A DNA stretch of 64,000 bases, from assembly GCA_029582155.1 (NCBI GenBank), contig CM055899.1:51618520-51682519 (forward strand). Reading direction: 5' to 3'. Positions 33,001 through 36,425 of the stretch are shown here, one piece after another (the first letter of the stretch is position 1; each line of letters begins with the position of its first letter). Under the pieces are notes generated by a model. That model made no database searches, was not told the origin of the DNA, and worked only from the letters and a program-made list of their open reading frames with translations. The stretch comes from Panopea generosa (Eukaryota; Mollusca; Bivalvia; Adapedonta; Hiatellidae). A program made the position numbers and the translations under genes.

Positions 33001-35498
33001 TATAAAAAATGGATTGTGCTTATCTTTGATGATTCCTTCTATCGTTTCAGTACTGTCCATTTAAACACTACATATTTTAGGATTATAAGACTAGTTTTAG
33101 GTAATATTTTTGTAGATAACTTTCTTAATATTTCATGAAAGAACACTGTGTAGTCTGAATAGAGATGAACCATTGGCGATATCAAGTGGGAATGACAAAA
33201 ATGTATTATTTGCGAAATAATTGCTCCATTCCATTATTGTCTCAACTAAGCACTAAATGCCGTTTCACACCGAAGTAAATAAACTTTGTCAGGAAAGGCA
33301 CTATTCATATTTCTATTGCAGTGTCTTAGTGTATCCCCACATACATGTAGATTACTCCATAGATACGCGTTTTCCCGCACCAATCACAAAAGGGCTTTGA
33401 AAACAGTGCAGGAAGAGTTCAGATTGCTTGTAACAAGCAATCTGAACACTTCCTACACTGTTTTCCACTCTGTCAGTTAATATAAACATAATTCACCCAA
33501 TAATTCAAAAGCCTTCTATATTAGGTGTCCAAAGGCATCTATATTAGAGGTGTCCAAAGGCGTCTATATTAGAGGTGTCCAAAGGCGTCTATATTAGAGG
33601 TGTCCAAAGGCGTCTATATTTGAGGTGTCCAAAGGCGTCTATATTAGAGGTGTCCAAAGGCGTCTACATTTGAGGTGTCCAAAGGCGTATATATTTGAGG
33701 TGTCCAAAGGCGTCTATATTAGAGGTGTCCAAAGGCGTATATATGAAGTAAAGGTTTATACTGATTCATTTTAACTTGATTGTGATGAAAGCTCATAGCT
33801 TATATGAACCGCTTCCACGATAGAACCAGTACTGAGTGTTGTTTTATGAGAGGCATCGAGTCAAGCTGGGGATCAACCCGCAACCTCTGGTGTGAGCGGC
33901 CAACATTATTACAGTACCGCCCTGCTTGCAATATCTTGGACATTATTTGAAGGAAAAAATCTGAGTAATCTGAATGAAAGGTTTATTATGGTACCTGCTA
34001 AATAAACTGAAATGTATGTGGTCACCCTATATTATCATTTTTCCAGGTTGGCCAAACACCAGATGCAGAAGGCATTAGATTGTCCTGACGCAGTAAGTAG
34101 AGGTTATGACCTTTCCATCGCCAGGAGGGCACTCATTTATATCCTTACCAAGAGCAAGAAAGACAATGATGTATTAGAGGTAAGTTAAGTAATAATGATA
34201 ATGTACTTCTTTATGTAAAAATTTTCTCTGTGGTCGAGTTACCTAAGGTGCTGTCTAAAGATCACTTTTCCAACTTTGTACAAACAAGGTTACTTGTGTA
34301 GGACAGTTATATGTACTCAGATTAATACCATTATTTGAGGTTTTTCTCCACCTTGCGACCACTTGGTCTAAGGGACCATCTCAAGGCAACTTAGTGATAC
34401 TCACTAGTCACCACTGAAGTTGTGGGTTGAACTTGGCATCCTCCAAGTATTAAATATTAGTTATTTGCAGAAAGATGATATCTCTCTTCAGATTCATTTT
34501 CAGGTATTTCTCAACCAACAAAATTGGATGCCACATATAACCTGTTATGTGTTGAAAATATTGTTAATTTTTTTTAGTTTTTTTTTTTTTTAATAGGTTT
34601 AACGCCATTTTCAACACATTTTAGGTTATATATGGCATTTCCAGGAGGAACACCTCAGACTGATTTAGACTGAGTAGAACAACCATCCATCTGCAAGTAA
34701 CTGGAAACATTCTCACATAAAGTTTTTGGAACGAGCAGGACTTGAACCTACGACTTTAGCGGTGAGAGGTACATGTAAGTGATCTTGAGACGGCACCTGA
34801 GACCACTCGGCCACAGAGGAAAATGTTGTTAAACTCCATTTTGTGAATTTATACGATGTAAATTACATAATTTAACATCTTAAAGGCGATCGTGGTAAAT
34901 AGTATTATTATGAATTAAAATGATTACTAAATGTGTTTTGTATACAAAAAATAGAATCATTCACGACTTTCGGTTTAGATGAAAGATTCTGTCCCTTAGG
35001 ACAACTTTCTTTCACAGTCTCATATCCACCAAAACAGTTATAGCTCGGAATGGAATTTTTATCCAAACCTCAAAACCCATGTAAGGTTCTATTATTGTTA
35101 TATTCCTAAGATGACACTGACTGTTTTATTCAAGTGTATATATTTAATAATTACCTTGTCAGTCAAAATAAGGCCTATTGAATTTCGGTAGAGATATTAA
35201 AGAACTTTAAAATCTTACCTTACGACTAGATTCGTCTATGTATCTTTTTTTAAAAATGACCAAAAATGATGTTTGAATAAAAATGATAATGAATTGATAT
35301 CAGAAATTATTCTATAGTATTGCTTGATGATAAGTATGACTCCTTTAAAAGTTATTTGTAAACCAGATATATTTATACTGAATTATTAGTAATCTAAACT
35401 TATATATGTTATTTCAGAAAATTGTGGCAGATGCGACAGAGTGCGGTGACCAAGAAACTCTACAGTATTATGAAAAACTGAAATCTTTAACACAATAA
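1..35498 (+). CDS. SKIC3: SKIC3 (TTC37/Ski3) TPR scaffold of the SKI complex, 3' part (25 exons)
   Basis: Orthologue of vertebrate TTC37/SKIC3, the long tetratricopeptide-repeat scaffold that holds the SKI2 helicase and WD-repeat SKI8 subunits and passes RNA to the cytoplasmic exosome. Seen here: 25 coding exons with GT-AG borders whose phases agree at every junction except 17/18. They encode about 1,000 residues, against about 1,560 in human, so roughly a third of the protein lies upstream. Human-like blocks occur in order, for example [10 protein letters not shown] (exon 5), [15 protein letters not shown] and DLFRHTTEL (exon 8), LKALCALGL (exon 14) and the short tail ending at the stop 35496-35498. 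TPR spacing (W/L-G-Y-A-F-A-P) is visible in exons 2, 5-8 and 12-13. The C-terminal exons 18-25 are less conserved. Introns carry many SINEs and minisatellites. Identification comes from remembered family similarity, not a search. Confidence 0.93.
68..680. repeat. Intron with dispersed repeat (325-510), related to 54945-55140
   Basis: Positions about 325-510 resemble 54945-55140 in the same orientation. Both share ATTATCATTAA, then ATGACAAAATCGATATT-like text, then a GAAGTGGTAA..TTGAAACGAAAT end. A weaker third copy lies at about 15900-16090. This is an old dispersed repeat of unknown class. The rest of the intron up to the transposon at 681 shows nothing else. Confidence 0.55.
681..2529 (+). 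mobile_element. PIF/Harbinger-like non-autonomous DNA transposon, copy A
   Basis: The ends are near-perfect inverted repeats of about 35-40 bp. The left end is CTTTTCCAGAATTAAATGTA followed by seven G and TCGGACGGC; the right end is its reverse complement. Direct TTA trinucleotides at 678-680 and 2530-2532 look like a 3-bp TWA target duplication, as in PIF/Harbinger elements. Inside both ends the motif TTTTATGC(C/A)TGGTGG recurs, resembling subterminal transposase-binding repeats. No transposase is visible, only small ORFs, so it would be non-autonomous. Copies B (52361-54178) and C (46576-49213) lie in the opposite orientation. Confidence 0.8.
1520..1858 (+). CDS. Small ORF inside transposon copy A, 112 aa, one membrane segment
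   Basis: ATG-to-stop ORF of 112 codons inside the Harbinger-like element. Residues about 18-36 ([21 protein letters not shown] region) form a plausible transmembrane helix, followed by a basic stretch. I do not recognise a family. In copy B the equivalent DNA has a one-base length difference in this region and stop codons, so the frame is not conserved. This is more likely chance or a decayed gene than a working one. Confidence 0.2.
   Translation: MNIQMCIMLNSAKTTFQLYGGIAIIVCVSALFVRWLFGTKRNTKKCKVYCDKKSKLGHCVFSENNIRILRFVIPRPTPHSYPSILKNHGEKQIFLTGRTKHKLDCEIVFEHP
2618..2718 (+). CDS. SKIC3: SKIC3 exon 2 in window
   Basis: Acceptor GATTCAG before 2618, donor GTAACA at 2719. Encodes a TPR including [17 protein letters not shown] and VPALKG; enters in phase 2 and leaves in phase 1. 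Confidence 0.93.
2792..2825. repeat. Perfect 14-bp inverted repeat, 6-nt loop
   Basis: AAAATTATACCATG (2792-2805) and CATGGTATAATTTT (2812-2825) are exact inverted copies in intron 2. A weaker ATGGTTATACCAT palindrome follows directly. Probably a fragment of a small foldback element. Confidence 0.6.
3218..3985 (-). pseudogene. Decayed Crypton-type tyrosine recombinase (DUF3504-like)
   Basis: On the minus strand, three frames in succession carry pieces of the tyrosine-recombinase domain found in Crypton transposons and their domesticated relatives. At about 3855-3880 a catalytic-arginine block reads [13 protein letters not shown]. Downstream comes a [15 protein letters not shown] linker (about 3700-3755) and a [15 protein letters not shown] block (about 3610-3655). 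At 3373-3576 there is [14 protein letters not shown], then [15 protein letters not shown] with the H-x-x-R type motif and a following KYKRP. Stops and frame changes separate the pieces, so it is not expressed as a full enzyme. It sits antisense in SKIC3 intron 2. The N-terminal part and the element ends were not found. Confidence 0.75.
3986..4981. other. Intron 2 remainder, nothing recognised
   Basis: AT-rich intron sequence without open frames, clear repeats or hairpins that I could identify. Confidence 0.5.
4982..5084 (+). CDS. SKIC3: SKIC3 exon 3
   Basis: Acceptor CTCTCCAG, donor GTATGT at 5085. Completes the codon from exon 2 (G) and encodes [16 protein letters not shown] and a helix ending ITHLSR. 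Leaves in phase 2. Confidence 0.93.
5760..6010 (+). mobile_element. tRNA-derived SINE
   Basis: The head has an A-box-like GTGGCGTAGTGGTCC (5778-5792) and a B-box-like GGTCATGGGTTTGACTC (5824-5840). The body contains GAGGTCTTCCTCCACCAATAAAACTGG and the tail has ACCTGTCATGTGTTG. The same body recurs at 7935, 22162, 23518, 34355 and, reversed, 34595 and 51105, which defines one family in the window. Confidence 0.7.
6230..6382 (+). CDS. SKIC3: SKIC3 exon 4
   Basis: Acceptor TTCACACAG, donor GTAGGA at 6383. Encodes [15 protein letters not shown] and a linker [16 protein letters not shown]. Phase 2 in, phase 2 out. The W-K-L-(I/A)-G-D pattern matches vertebrate SKIC3. Confidence 0.92.
6383..6858. 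other. Intron 4, nothing recognised
   Basis: Short AT-rich intron. The first 80 bases partly echo the exon 4 end (ACAACTTTATGTTTCCC.., GACAAAACTTGTAT, AACTGGAGACTGGAG), which may be another weak, old duplication of the exon's 3' part. Confidence 0.4.
6859..7070 (+). CDS. SKIC3: SKIC3 exon 5
   Basis: Acceptor CCTAACAG, donor GTATAA at 7071. Encodes [20 protein letters not shown], a variable loop, and [14 protein letters not shown], a strong TPR helix. Leaves in phase 1. Confidence 0.94.
7091..7322 (+). pseudogene. Decayed tandem copy of intron 5 end plus exon 6 start
   Basis: This segment repeats the DNA of 7325-7517. Matching landmarks are AAATTTATA, CCAAAGTATAG, TTATCCAATGTT and then ATTGTCAGG with an exon-like stretch. 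The copy (7276-7320) would read [11 protein letters not shown] against the real [11 protein letters not shown], but it meets a stop soon afterwards and has no good donor. It is a dead copy of exon 6 and its acceptor, placed just upstream of the working one. Confidence 0.8.
7474..7535 (+). CDS. SKIC3: SKIC3 exon 6
   Basis: Acceptor TTATTGTCAG, donor GTAAGT at 7536. Encodes [20 protein letters not shown], the second half of a TPR begun in exon 5. Ends in phase 0. Confidence 0.94.
7819..7883. repeat. Imperfect inverted repeat in intron 6
   Basis: TTAATACAAAAACAAATTATA (about 7822-7842) faces TTATAATTTGTTTTGTATTAA (about 7859-7879), with one or two mismatches and a 16-nt loop. It may be a small foldback remnant. 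Confidence 0.5.
7935..9490 (+). mobile_element. SINE of the same family, internally expanded by a satellite
   Basis: The head (7935-8071) has TGGTCAAGTGATCTATAG, GGTCATGGGTACGAGCCC as B-box, and the TAGTTCTACTCAGGTTCA body seen in the other SINEs. The tail after the array (9459-9490) keeps the usual SINE 3' end (ATGTGTTTGAAATATTGTTTAA). The tandem array therefore arose inside one SINE rather than beside it. Confidence 0.75.
8072..9458. repeat. 50-bp minisatellite, about 27 copies
   Basis: The monomer runs from TCATGTGTCTGAGGCCTTCA through CCGATAATACTGGCTGCC to ATATATAACTTG. I count about 27 occurrences of CATATATAAC. Variants carry an extra CTTC (54 bp), CACTGAT for CACCGAT, or ACTGG/ACTAG for ACTTG. 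The units match the 3' part of the host SINE. Confidence 0.92.
9689..9745 (+). CDS. SKIC3: SKIC3 exon 7
   Basis: Acceptor TATATTACAG, donor GTACAC at 9746. Nineteen codons, [16 protein letters not shown], a TPR helix. Phase 0 at both ends. A decoy TTATTACAGAATGTTAT at about 9544-9561 copies its acceptor but has no coding continuation. Confidence 0.93.
9825..10500 (+). mobile_element. tRNA-derived SINE carrying a 21-bp minisatellite
   Basis: The head has GGTAGTGTAGTGGCTGC (A-box-like) and GGTTGCAGGTTTGATCCC (B-box-like). The body is overtaken by the array at 9895-10425. The tail reads TTATGCCATGGTATAG and on to about 10500. It belongs to a different SINE family from the one at 7935. Confidence 0.6.
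9895..10425. repeat. 21-bp minisatellite, about 25 copies
   Basis: The unit is GACGACACCTAGTACTGGTTA, with GGTAA alternating with GGTTA and occasional 2-bp shorter units. A block of several units around 9950-10150 is repeated at 10170-10350, so larger segments have also been duplicated. The minus-strand open frame here (LTSTRCR repeats) is a product of the 21-bp period. Confidence 0.92.
10635..10705. repeat. CA/GC-rich microsatellite
   Basis: Short run of CACGCGCACACAAG-like units in intron 7. Confidence 0.8.
11027..11170 (+). CDS. SKIC3: SKIC3 exon 8
   Basis: Acceptor ATTTCCAG, donor GTAAAT at 11171. Encodes [28 protein letters not shown] and [10 protein letters not shown]; the last is nearly identical to human SKIC3. 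Phase 0 at both ends, 48 codons. Confidence 0.95.
11415..11735. repeat. About 32-bp minisatellite in intron 8
   Basis: About ten units of CATCTGTCTGTCCATCCAAT plus GTTTCACCCATC. Stop-free frames of 81-170 codons arise from the repeat and are not genes. The unit is related in wording to the array at 29050. Confidence 0.9.
12165..12560. repeat. Diverged ~80-bp tandem repeat
   Basis: Units marked by TTTGAGAACGGTTTCAAAC, TTTGGAGACTGTTCCAAAC and TTTAAAGACTGTTTCAAA recur at about 12236, 12320, 12401 and 12477, each followed by a GTTCCAGCA(C/T)AA stretch. Confidence 0.65.
12575..12800 (-). mobile_element. tRNA-derived SINE, reversed
   Basis: The reverse strand reads TGCCTAGTGGTCTAAGGTGA (A-box) and ATTGGTTCAAGCCCAG (B-box). 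Its body differs from the 7935 family. Confidence 0.6.
12854..12995 (+). CDS. SKIC3: SKIC3 exon 9
   Basis: Acceptor TTACTAG, donor GTATGT at 12996. Encodes [16 protein letters not shown] and [20 protein letters not shown]; EGALGYxxWVCTxLQ is a SKIC3 block. Phase 0 in, phase 1 out. Confidence 0.94.
13160..14707. mobile_element. TIR element with eight internal 147-bp repeats
   Basis: The left end is TATACCCCCGACAAACGAAG and the right end GGCGGCGTTCGGGGGTAT, which are inverted and partly matching. Between them GAGCAT(A/T)ACTT recurs at 13251, 13397, 13558, 13705, 13851, 13998, 14145 and 14292, a period of 146-147 bp with one 161. A decayed ninth copy lies at about 14615. There is no coding capacity. 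Mollusc genomes are known for non-autonomous elements carrying internal tandem repeats. Confidence 0.75.
14760..14945 (-). mobile_element. tRNA-derived SINE fragment, reversed
   Basis: The reverse strand carries TTAGTGGTCCAGTGGTTAAC (A-box) and the B-box-like GGGGTCACATGTTCAGTCCC. Confidence 0.6.
15203..15296 (+). CDS. SKIC3: SKIC3 exon 10
   Basis: Acceptor TTATTTCAG, donor GTAAGT at 15297. Encodes [17 protein letters not shown] and a helix ending EQFKK. Phase 1 in, phase 2 out. Confidence 0.94.
15544..15624 (+). CDS. SKIC3: SKIC3 exon 11
   Basis: Acceptor TATTACAG, donor GTGAGT at 15625. Encodes [11 protein letters not shown] and [14 protein letters not shown]. Phase 2 at both ends. Confidence 0.93.
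15625..16608. other. Intron 11, old dispersed repeat only
   Basis: Around 15900-16090 there is a weak match (TTAATTGGAGTGGTAAAATTGAAA) to the dispersed repeat at 325-510. Nothing else recognised. Confidence 0.45.
16609..16736 (+). CDS. SKIC3: SKIC3 exon 12
   Basis: Acceptor TTTAACAG, donor GTACTT at 16737. Encodes [16 protein letters not shown] and [15 protein letters not shown], a TPR. Phase 2 in, phase 1 out. Confidence 0.94.
17116..17202. repeat. 28-bp direct repeat, three copies
   Basis: GCAATACTACATGTATGGTT followed by TCATTAGT occurs three times with single-base differences, about 35 bases before exon 13. Confidence 0.9.
17237..17360 (+). CDS. SKIC3: SKIC3 exon 13
   Basis: Acceptor ATTTCCAG, donor GTAGAA at 17361. 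Encodes [15 protein letters not shown] and [15 protein letters not shown]. Phase 1 in, phase 2 out. Confidence 0.94.
17431..19495. mobile_element. TIR element with nested repeat-bearing element
   Basis: Left end TGTGAAATCATTAATTTTCG and right end (reversed) TGTGAAATCATTGATTTTTG. The inner flanks are also similar (TTTCGTGGGGA-type and TCCCCACGAA at about 19430). Inside, 17975-19000 holds another repeat family that starts TAGCTCACCGGGACGAAG. Confidence 0.6.
17975..19000. repeat. Five ~164-bp tandem units inside the TIR element
   Basis: ACCATAACTCTGG (or close variants) recurs at about 18154, 18320, 18483, 18644 and 18809. Each is followed by TTTTGGCACAGTTATGGCCC and preceded by CAACCACTCATTGGATGT. 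The units have diverged by small indels. Confidence 0.8.
19496..20076. other. Intron 13 end, nothing recognised
   Basis: AT-rich, with poly-A runs near 19635 and 19945. No repeats or frames of interest. Confidence 0.5.
20077..20251 (+). CDS. SKIC3: SKIC3 exon 14
   Basis: The acceptor is TTTTATACAAG before 20077, not the CCCAG eight bases later, because only the first keeps phase 2 with exon 13 (AG+T). Donor GTAAGT at 20252. Encodes [17 protein letters not shown] and [11 protein letters not shown]. Ends in phase 0. Confidence 0.92.
20771..20912 (+). pseudogene. Decayed tandem copy of intron 14 end plus exon 15 start
   Basis: A unit of about 140 bp occurs at 20771-20912 and 20913-21048, and its first bases again at 21049 inside exon 15. 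The upstream copy has CTTCAG followed by AGGAATTATCCAGAGCAGCA, but it lacks two bases relative to exon 15 and soon reads TGGTAG, so it cannot code. Confidence 0.85.
20984..21160 (+). CDS. SKIC3: SKIC3 exon 15
   Basis: Acceptor AATTTCAG, donor GTTAGA at 21161. Encodes [32 protein letters not shown] and a serine-rich end. The NP-x-x-P-x-LW-x-LLS block matches vertebrate SKIC3. Phase 0 at both ends, 59 codons. Confidence 0.94.
21255..21395 (+). mobile_element. SINE fragment
   Basis: GGTCCTACATGGCAGAGTGG head and GATGGTGGTTCTACTCAGAT body of the window's main SINE family, with the tail missing. The rest of the intron to 21993 shows nothing. Confidence 0.5.
21994..22105 (+). CDS. SKIC3: SKIC3 exon 16
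   Basis: Acceptor ACCTCCACAG, donor GTACTT at 22106. Encodes [15 protein letters not shown] and [14 protein letters not shown]. Phase 0 in, phase 1 out. Confidence 0.92.
22162..22380 (+). mobile_element. tRNA-derived SINE
   Basis: TCCGTGACTGAGTGGTCTAA (A-box), GGTCCTGGGTTTGAGCCTAG (B-box), GGTCTTCCTCCACCATTAAA body and GTAATGTGTTGAAATG tail. Confidence 0.75.
22505..22680. repeat. Short tandem repeat, CTGTAAATATGACAT type
   Basis: Irregular units of 15-22 bp built from TGTAAATATGACATCT and TGTAAATATGATGTCTAC, about ten copies in intron 16. Confidence 0.85.
23063..23191 (+). CDS. SKIC3: SKIC3 exon 17
   Basis: Acceptor CACTTTTTAG, donor GTATGC at 23192. Encodes [15 protein letters not shown] and [13 protein letters not shown]. 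Leaves one base (G), phase 1. Its last ~60 coding bases and donor are repeated 99 bp downstream. Confidence 0.92.
23231..23318 (+). pseudogene. Recent tandem copy of exon 17 3' end and donor
   Basis: Repeats 23132-23220 at a 99-bp offset with few changes. It includes GAGGATGAATATACCATGTT, AAGTTCATCCTGA and the GTATGCAAGTTAT donor. The coding frame is still open through the copied exon part ([18 protein letters not shown]). No proper acceptor precedes it; ACCAAGAG at 23232-23239 would keep the frame but has no pyrimidine tract. Confidence 0.85.
23518..23770 (+). mobile_element. tRNA-derived SINE
   Basis: CCATGGACGAGTGGTCTAAT (A-box), GTTGTGGATTTGAGCCTA (B-box), GGTTCTACTCAGATTCATTT body and ATATATAACTTGTCTTGTGT tail. 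This is the unexpanded version of the SINE that carries the 50-bp satellite at 8072. Confidence 0.8.
23893..24040. repeat. 22-bp tandem repeat, about six copies
   Basis: CTGTTGGGAATGTAAAATTC with small variants, just before SKIC3 exon 18. Confidence 0.85.
24112..24324 (+). CDS. SKIC3: SKIC3 exon 18 (start uncertain)
   Basis: The frame is open from 24111, and the donor GTAAGG at 24325 leaves phase 1. The block [19 protein letters not shown] matches the spacing of vertebrate SKIC3. The best-looking acceptor, ATTTTACAG before 24144, gives the length expected from human, but it needs phase 0 while exon 17 leaves phase 1. Phase-correct acceptors exist at 24112, 24127 and 24193 but have weak contexts. 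Either one of these is used, a tiny exon lies between, or there is a one-base sequence or genetic change. The start given is the longest phase-correct choice. Confidence 0.6.
24489..24589 (+). CDS. SKIC3: SKIC3 exon 19
   Basis: Acceptor TATTTATAG, donor GTAAGT at 24590. Encodes [15 protein letters not shown] and a poorly conserved loop. Phase 1 in, phase 0 out. Confidence 0.85.
24855..25210 (-). mobile_element. Two adjacent reversed tRNA-related repeats
   Basis: 24855-25065 and 25080-25210 both end in B-box/A-box-like text on the reverse strand (TGGTCTAATGGTAAAGCATT; GGTTCAATTTCCAG; AGGTCACAAGTTCGACCCC). A relative lies at 33770-33930. Confidence 0.5.
25239..25367 (+). CDS. SKIC3: SKIC3 exon 20
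   Basis: Acceptor TATATTACAG, donor GTAATG at 25368. Encodes [17 protein letters not shown] and NTPSSYYWQ. Phase 0 at both ends, 43 codons. Confidence 0.9.
25445..25716 (-). mobile_element. SINE with tRNA-Lys-like head, reversed
   Basis: On the minus strand from about 25716: GGGCCCGATTAGCTCAGTCG, then ACACGTCTGACTCAATCC, then GGGTCATGAGTTCAAATCTC. This is a recognisable tRNA order (A-box TAGCTCAGTCGG, B-box GAGTTCAAATC) with broken stems, so it is a SINE head and not a working tRNA. A related copy lies at 54265. Confidence 0.7.
26680..26765 (+). CDS. SKIC3: SKIC3 exon 21
   Basis: Acceptor ATATCTACAG, donor GTACGA at 26766 (weak). Encodes [16 protein letters not shown] and [11 protein letters not shown]. 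Phase 0 in, phase 2 out. Read-through would add only KYESD and a stop. Confidence 0.88.
26935..27480. repeat. Two-unit tandem repeat of ~320 bp
   Basis: AGTTATATAACCA recurs at about 26995 and 27316. Each is followed by TGACCACAAATG/CACAAATGACCCC, then AAGGCCTAGACCTTA and a GTAGCAT end. Confidence 0.7.
27889..27952 (+). CDS. SKIC3: SKIC3 exon 22
   Basis: Acceptor ATTATTCAG, donor GTAAGT at 27953. Encodes [17 protein letters not shown]. Phase 2 in, phase 0 out. Confidence 0.88.
27953..29040. other. Intron 22 first part, nothing recognised
   Basis: A somewhat GC-richer patch around 28430-28600 (TCGTTCCCGATCTCGTTTTC) hints at an old transposon, but no ends or coding frame were found. Confidence 0.4.
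29050..30905. repeat. 45-bp satellite array with 328-bp higher-order repeat
   Basis: The monomer combines GTGTTTCCATCCAATCTTTG, TCTGCCTGTCCATCCATG and CATTCAT. In the second half, GTGATTCCATCC occurs at about 29936, 30043, 30263, 30371, 30591 and 30699. The alternating 108- and 220-bp steps define a 328-bp higher-order unit. In the first half, CCAGTCC and CCATCTAATC variants recur about every 225-230 bp. Because 45 is a multiple of 3, open frames up to 301 codons run on both strands; they are artefacts. Confidence 0.93.
30906..31030. repeat. Flank of the array, related to the 147-bp repeat family
   Basis: TTGTCCTGAACATAATCGAA, AAGTACTGAATGGAAT and GGTCATACAAGAAAC resemble the unit at 13239-13330. 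The array therefore seems to have grown inside an element of that kind. Confidence 0.55.
31246..31422. repeat. Direct repeat, first copy (pair with 32438-32613)
   Basis: About 175 bp, clearly over 85% alike between copies by eye (AATTAGAAATACTGGTA, GGCAGATTTCTTTAT, GGTTGAGGTAAGATTGATGC). The copies flank about 1.0 kb. Confidence 0.85.
32438..32613. repeat. Direct repeat, second copy
   Basis: Partner of 31246-31422 in the same orientation. The segment between (31423-32437) has no recognisable coding frame. It contains AAGTTCC(A/C)AAAAGT-type short repeats near 31710-31820. Confidence 0.85.
32823..32953 (+). CDS. SKIC3: SKIC3 exon 23
   Basis: Acceptor TTCTGTTTGCAG, donor GTACAT at 32954. Encodes [17 protein letters not shown]. 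Phase 0 in, phase 2 out. Confidence 0.9.
33399..33465. repeat. 67-nt near-perfect hairpin
   Basis: Arms of 33 nt meet around A33432 (TTGCTTGT A ACAAGCAA), with mismatches only at 33409/33455 and 33416/33448. The loop is almost absent, so it does not look like a microRNA precursor. It is probably a palindromic insertion. Confidence 0.85.
33522..33748. repeat. 25-bp minisatellite, about nine copies
   Basis: GGTGTCCAAAGGCGTCTATA plus TTAGA, with TTTGA and GTATATA variants, in intron 23. Confidence 0.92.
33770..33930 (-). mobile_element. tRNA-related repeat, reversed
   Basis: Shares GAGAGGCATC and the GCAACCTCTGGTGTGAGCGG text with the repeats at 24855-25210 (reversed heads with B-box-like GGTTGATCCCCAGC). 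Confidence 0.5.
34047..34179 (+). CDS. SKIC3: SKIC3 exon 24
   Basis: Acceptor TTTTCCAG, donor GTAAGT at 34180. Encodes [15 protein letters not shown] and [14 protein letters not shown]. Phase 2 in, phase 0 out. Confidence 0.9.
34355..34580 (+). mobile_element. SINE, forward copy of an inverted pair
   Basis: TTGCGACCACTTGGTCTAAG head, AGTTGTGGGTTGAACTT B-box, GGATGCCACATATAACCTG tail. Confidence 0.7.
34595..34830 (-). mobile_element. SINE, reverse copy of an inverted pair
   Basis: Mirror of the SINE at 34355: TTCAACACATTTTAGGTTAT tail first, then GAACGAGCAGGACTTGAACC (B-box complement) and ACCACTCGGCCACAGAG (A-box complement). The pair is arranged tail to tail with about 15 bases between. 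Confidence 0.75.
34831..35417. other. Intron 24 end, nothing recognised
   Basis: AT-rich intron sequence with no repeat or frame that I can name. Confidence 0.5.
35418..35498 (+). CDS. SKIC3: SKIC3 terminal coding exon
   Basis: Acceptor GTTATTTCAG. Encodes [13 protein letters not shown], then [14 protein letters not shown] and TAA at 35496-35498. Length and end resemble the vertebrate C-terminus. Confidence 0.92.
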   Translation, partial: KIVADATECGDQETLQYYEKLKSLTQ

Positions 35499-35555
35499 TA
35501 ACATAATTTTATCTATTTTAAAATTAAAATGTTTTTTTTTTTGCACTGACACAAA

Positions 35556-35561
35556 AATAAA
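35556..35561 (+). terminator. Polyadenylation hexamer AATAAA for SKIC3
   Basis: AATAAA 58 bases after the stop codon, in a U-rich stretch. A cleavage site would follow within about 30 bases. Confidence 0.65.
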
Positions 35562-35848
35562 CCTTACTTGTTATTTTCCTCCAAAAAATTTCACGGTAGT
35601 CTAATGAATTAATAATAAGAAAACAAACTGTAAAAGTCTTGTGCTGAACAATTAATGTTTATCAGGTTCATAATAAATAATAGTCGAATGGCAATACACA
35701 TTATTACACAAGGAAGGCTGCAACTGTCGAAGAAAGTTTTAGCAGCGTTTCATAAGCTCAGATACCAGAAATGTATCATCTTTCTAATTCCTATAAATAG
35801 ATAGAGTGATTGTTACATTCAGTAAAATATTATGTTTATTTCATTGAA

Positions 35849-36085
35849 CGACCGCAACGTGGTCTAGTGGTAGAGTGTTGACCTTGCATGAGAAAGGTTG
35901 CAGGTTCATTCCCAGACCAGGTCATACCAAAGACTTGAAACTTCCTCGCTTAGTGCACAGCATTTAGAGAATAGTTTTAGGTCTGGTCAGTATAATATGA
36001 CTAGGTCAGGTATTATACCAGGTTTCTGCAGAATGATAATCCAGGGTGATAGCGCTCAGAATCAAGTATCGAGTAGACACCATTG
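35849..36085 (+). mobile_element. tRNA-derived SINE
   Basis: ACGTGGTCTAGTGGTAGAGT head (A-box) and GGTTGCAGGTTCATTCCC (B-box), downstream of SKIC3. The head resembles that of the element at 41905. Confidence 0.65.
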
Positions 36086-36235
36086 AGATAGAACTAAAAA
36101 TTGTCGGAAGTGATGCTAAACACCATACATTTCATTGAATGATCTTTTAGTAATATGGTTACAAGGCTGTGTGTGAATGTTCACAAACGAAATCTCACTG
36201 AAGCCAATGTTTTTTATTTTATGGTAAAAAGCATT

Positions 36236-36425
36236 GAAATTATCATTTATATTTCACTATATTTAATAGTTAAATTATCATTTGTATGTTCGCTTTATTT
36301 AACAGTGAAATTATCATTTGTATGTATGCTATATTTAACAGTGAAATTATCATTTGTATGTTTGCTATATTTAACAGTGAAATTATCATTTTTCAGTTCG
36401 CTATAATTTACAGTGAAATTATCAA
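36236..36425. repeat. 36-bp tandem repeat, about five copies
   Basis: AACAGTGAAATTATCATTTG followed by TATGTTCGCTATATTT. Short open frames in both plus frames derive from it. Confidence 0.9.

Noticed and set aside
33399..33465. microRNA precursor
   Set aside because: The loop is one to three bases; Drosha/Dicer substrates need a larger loop and usually some bulges.
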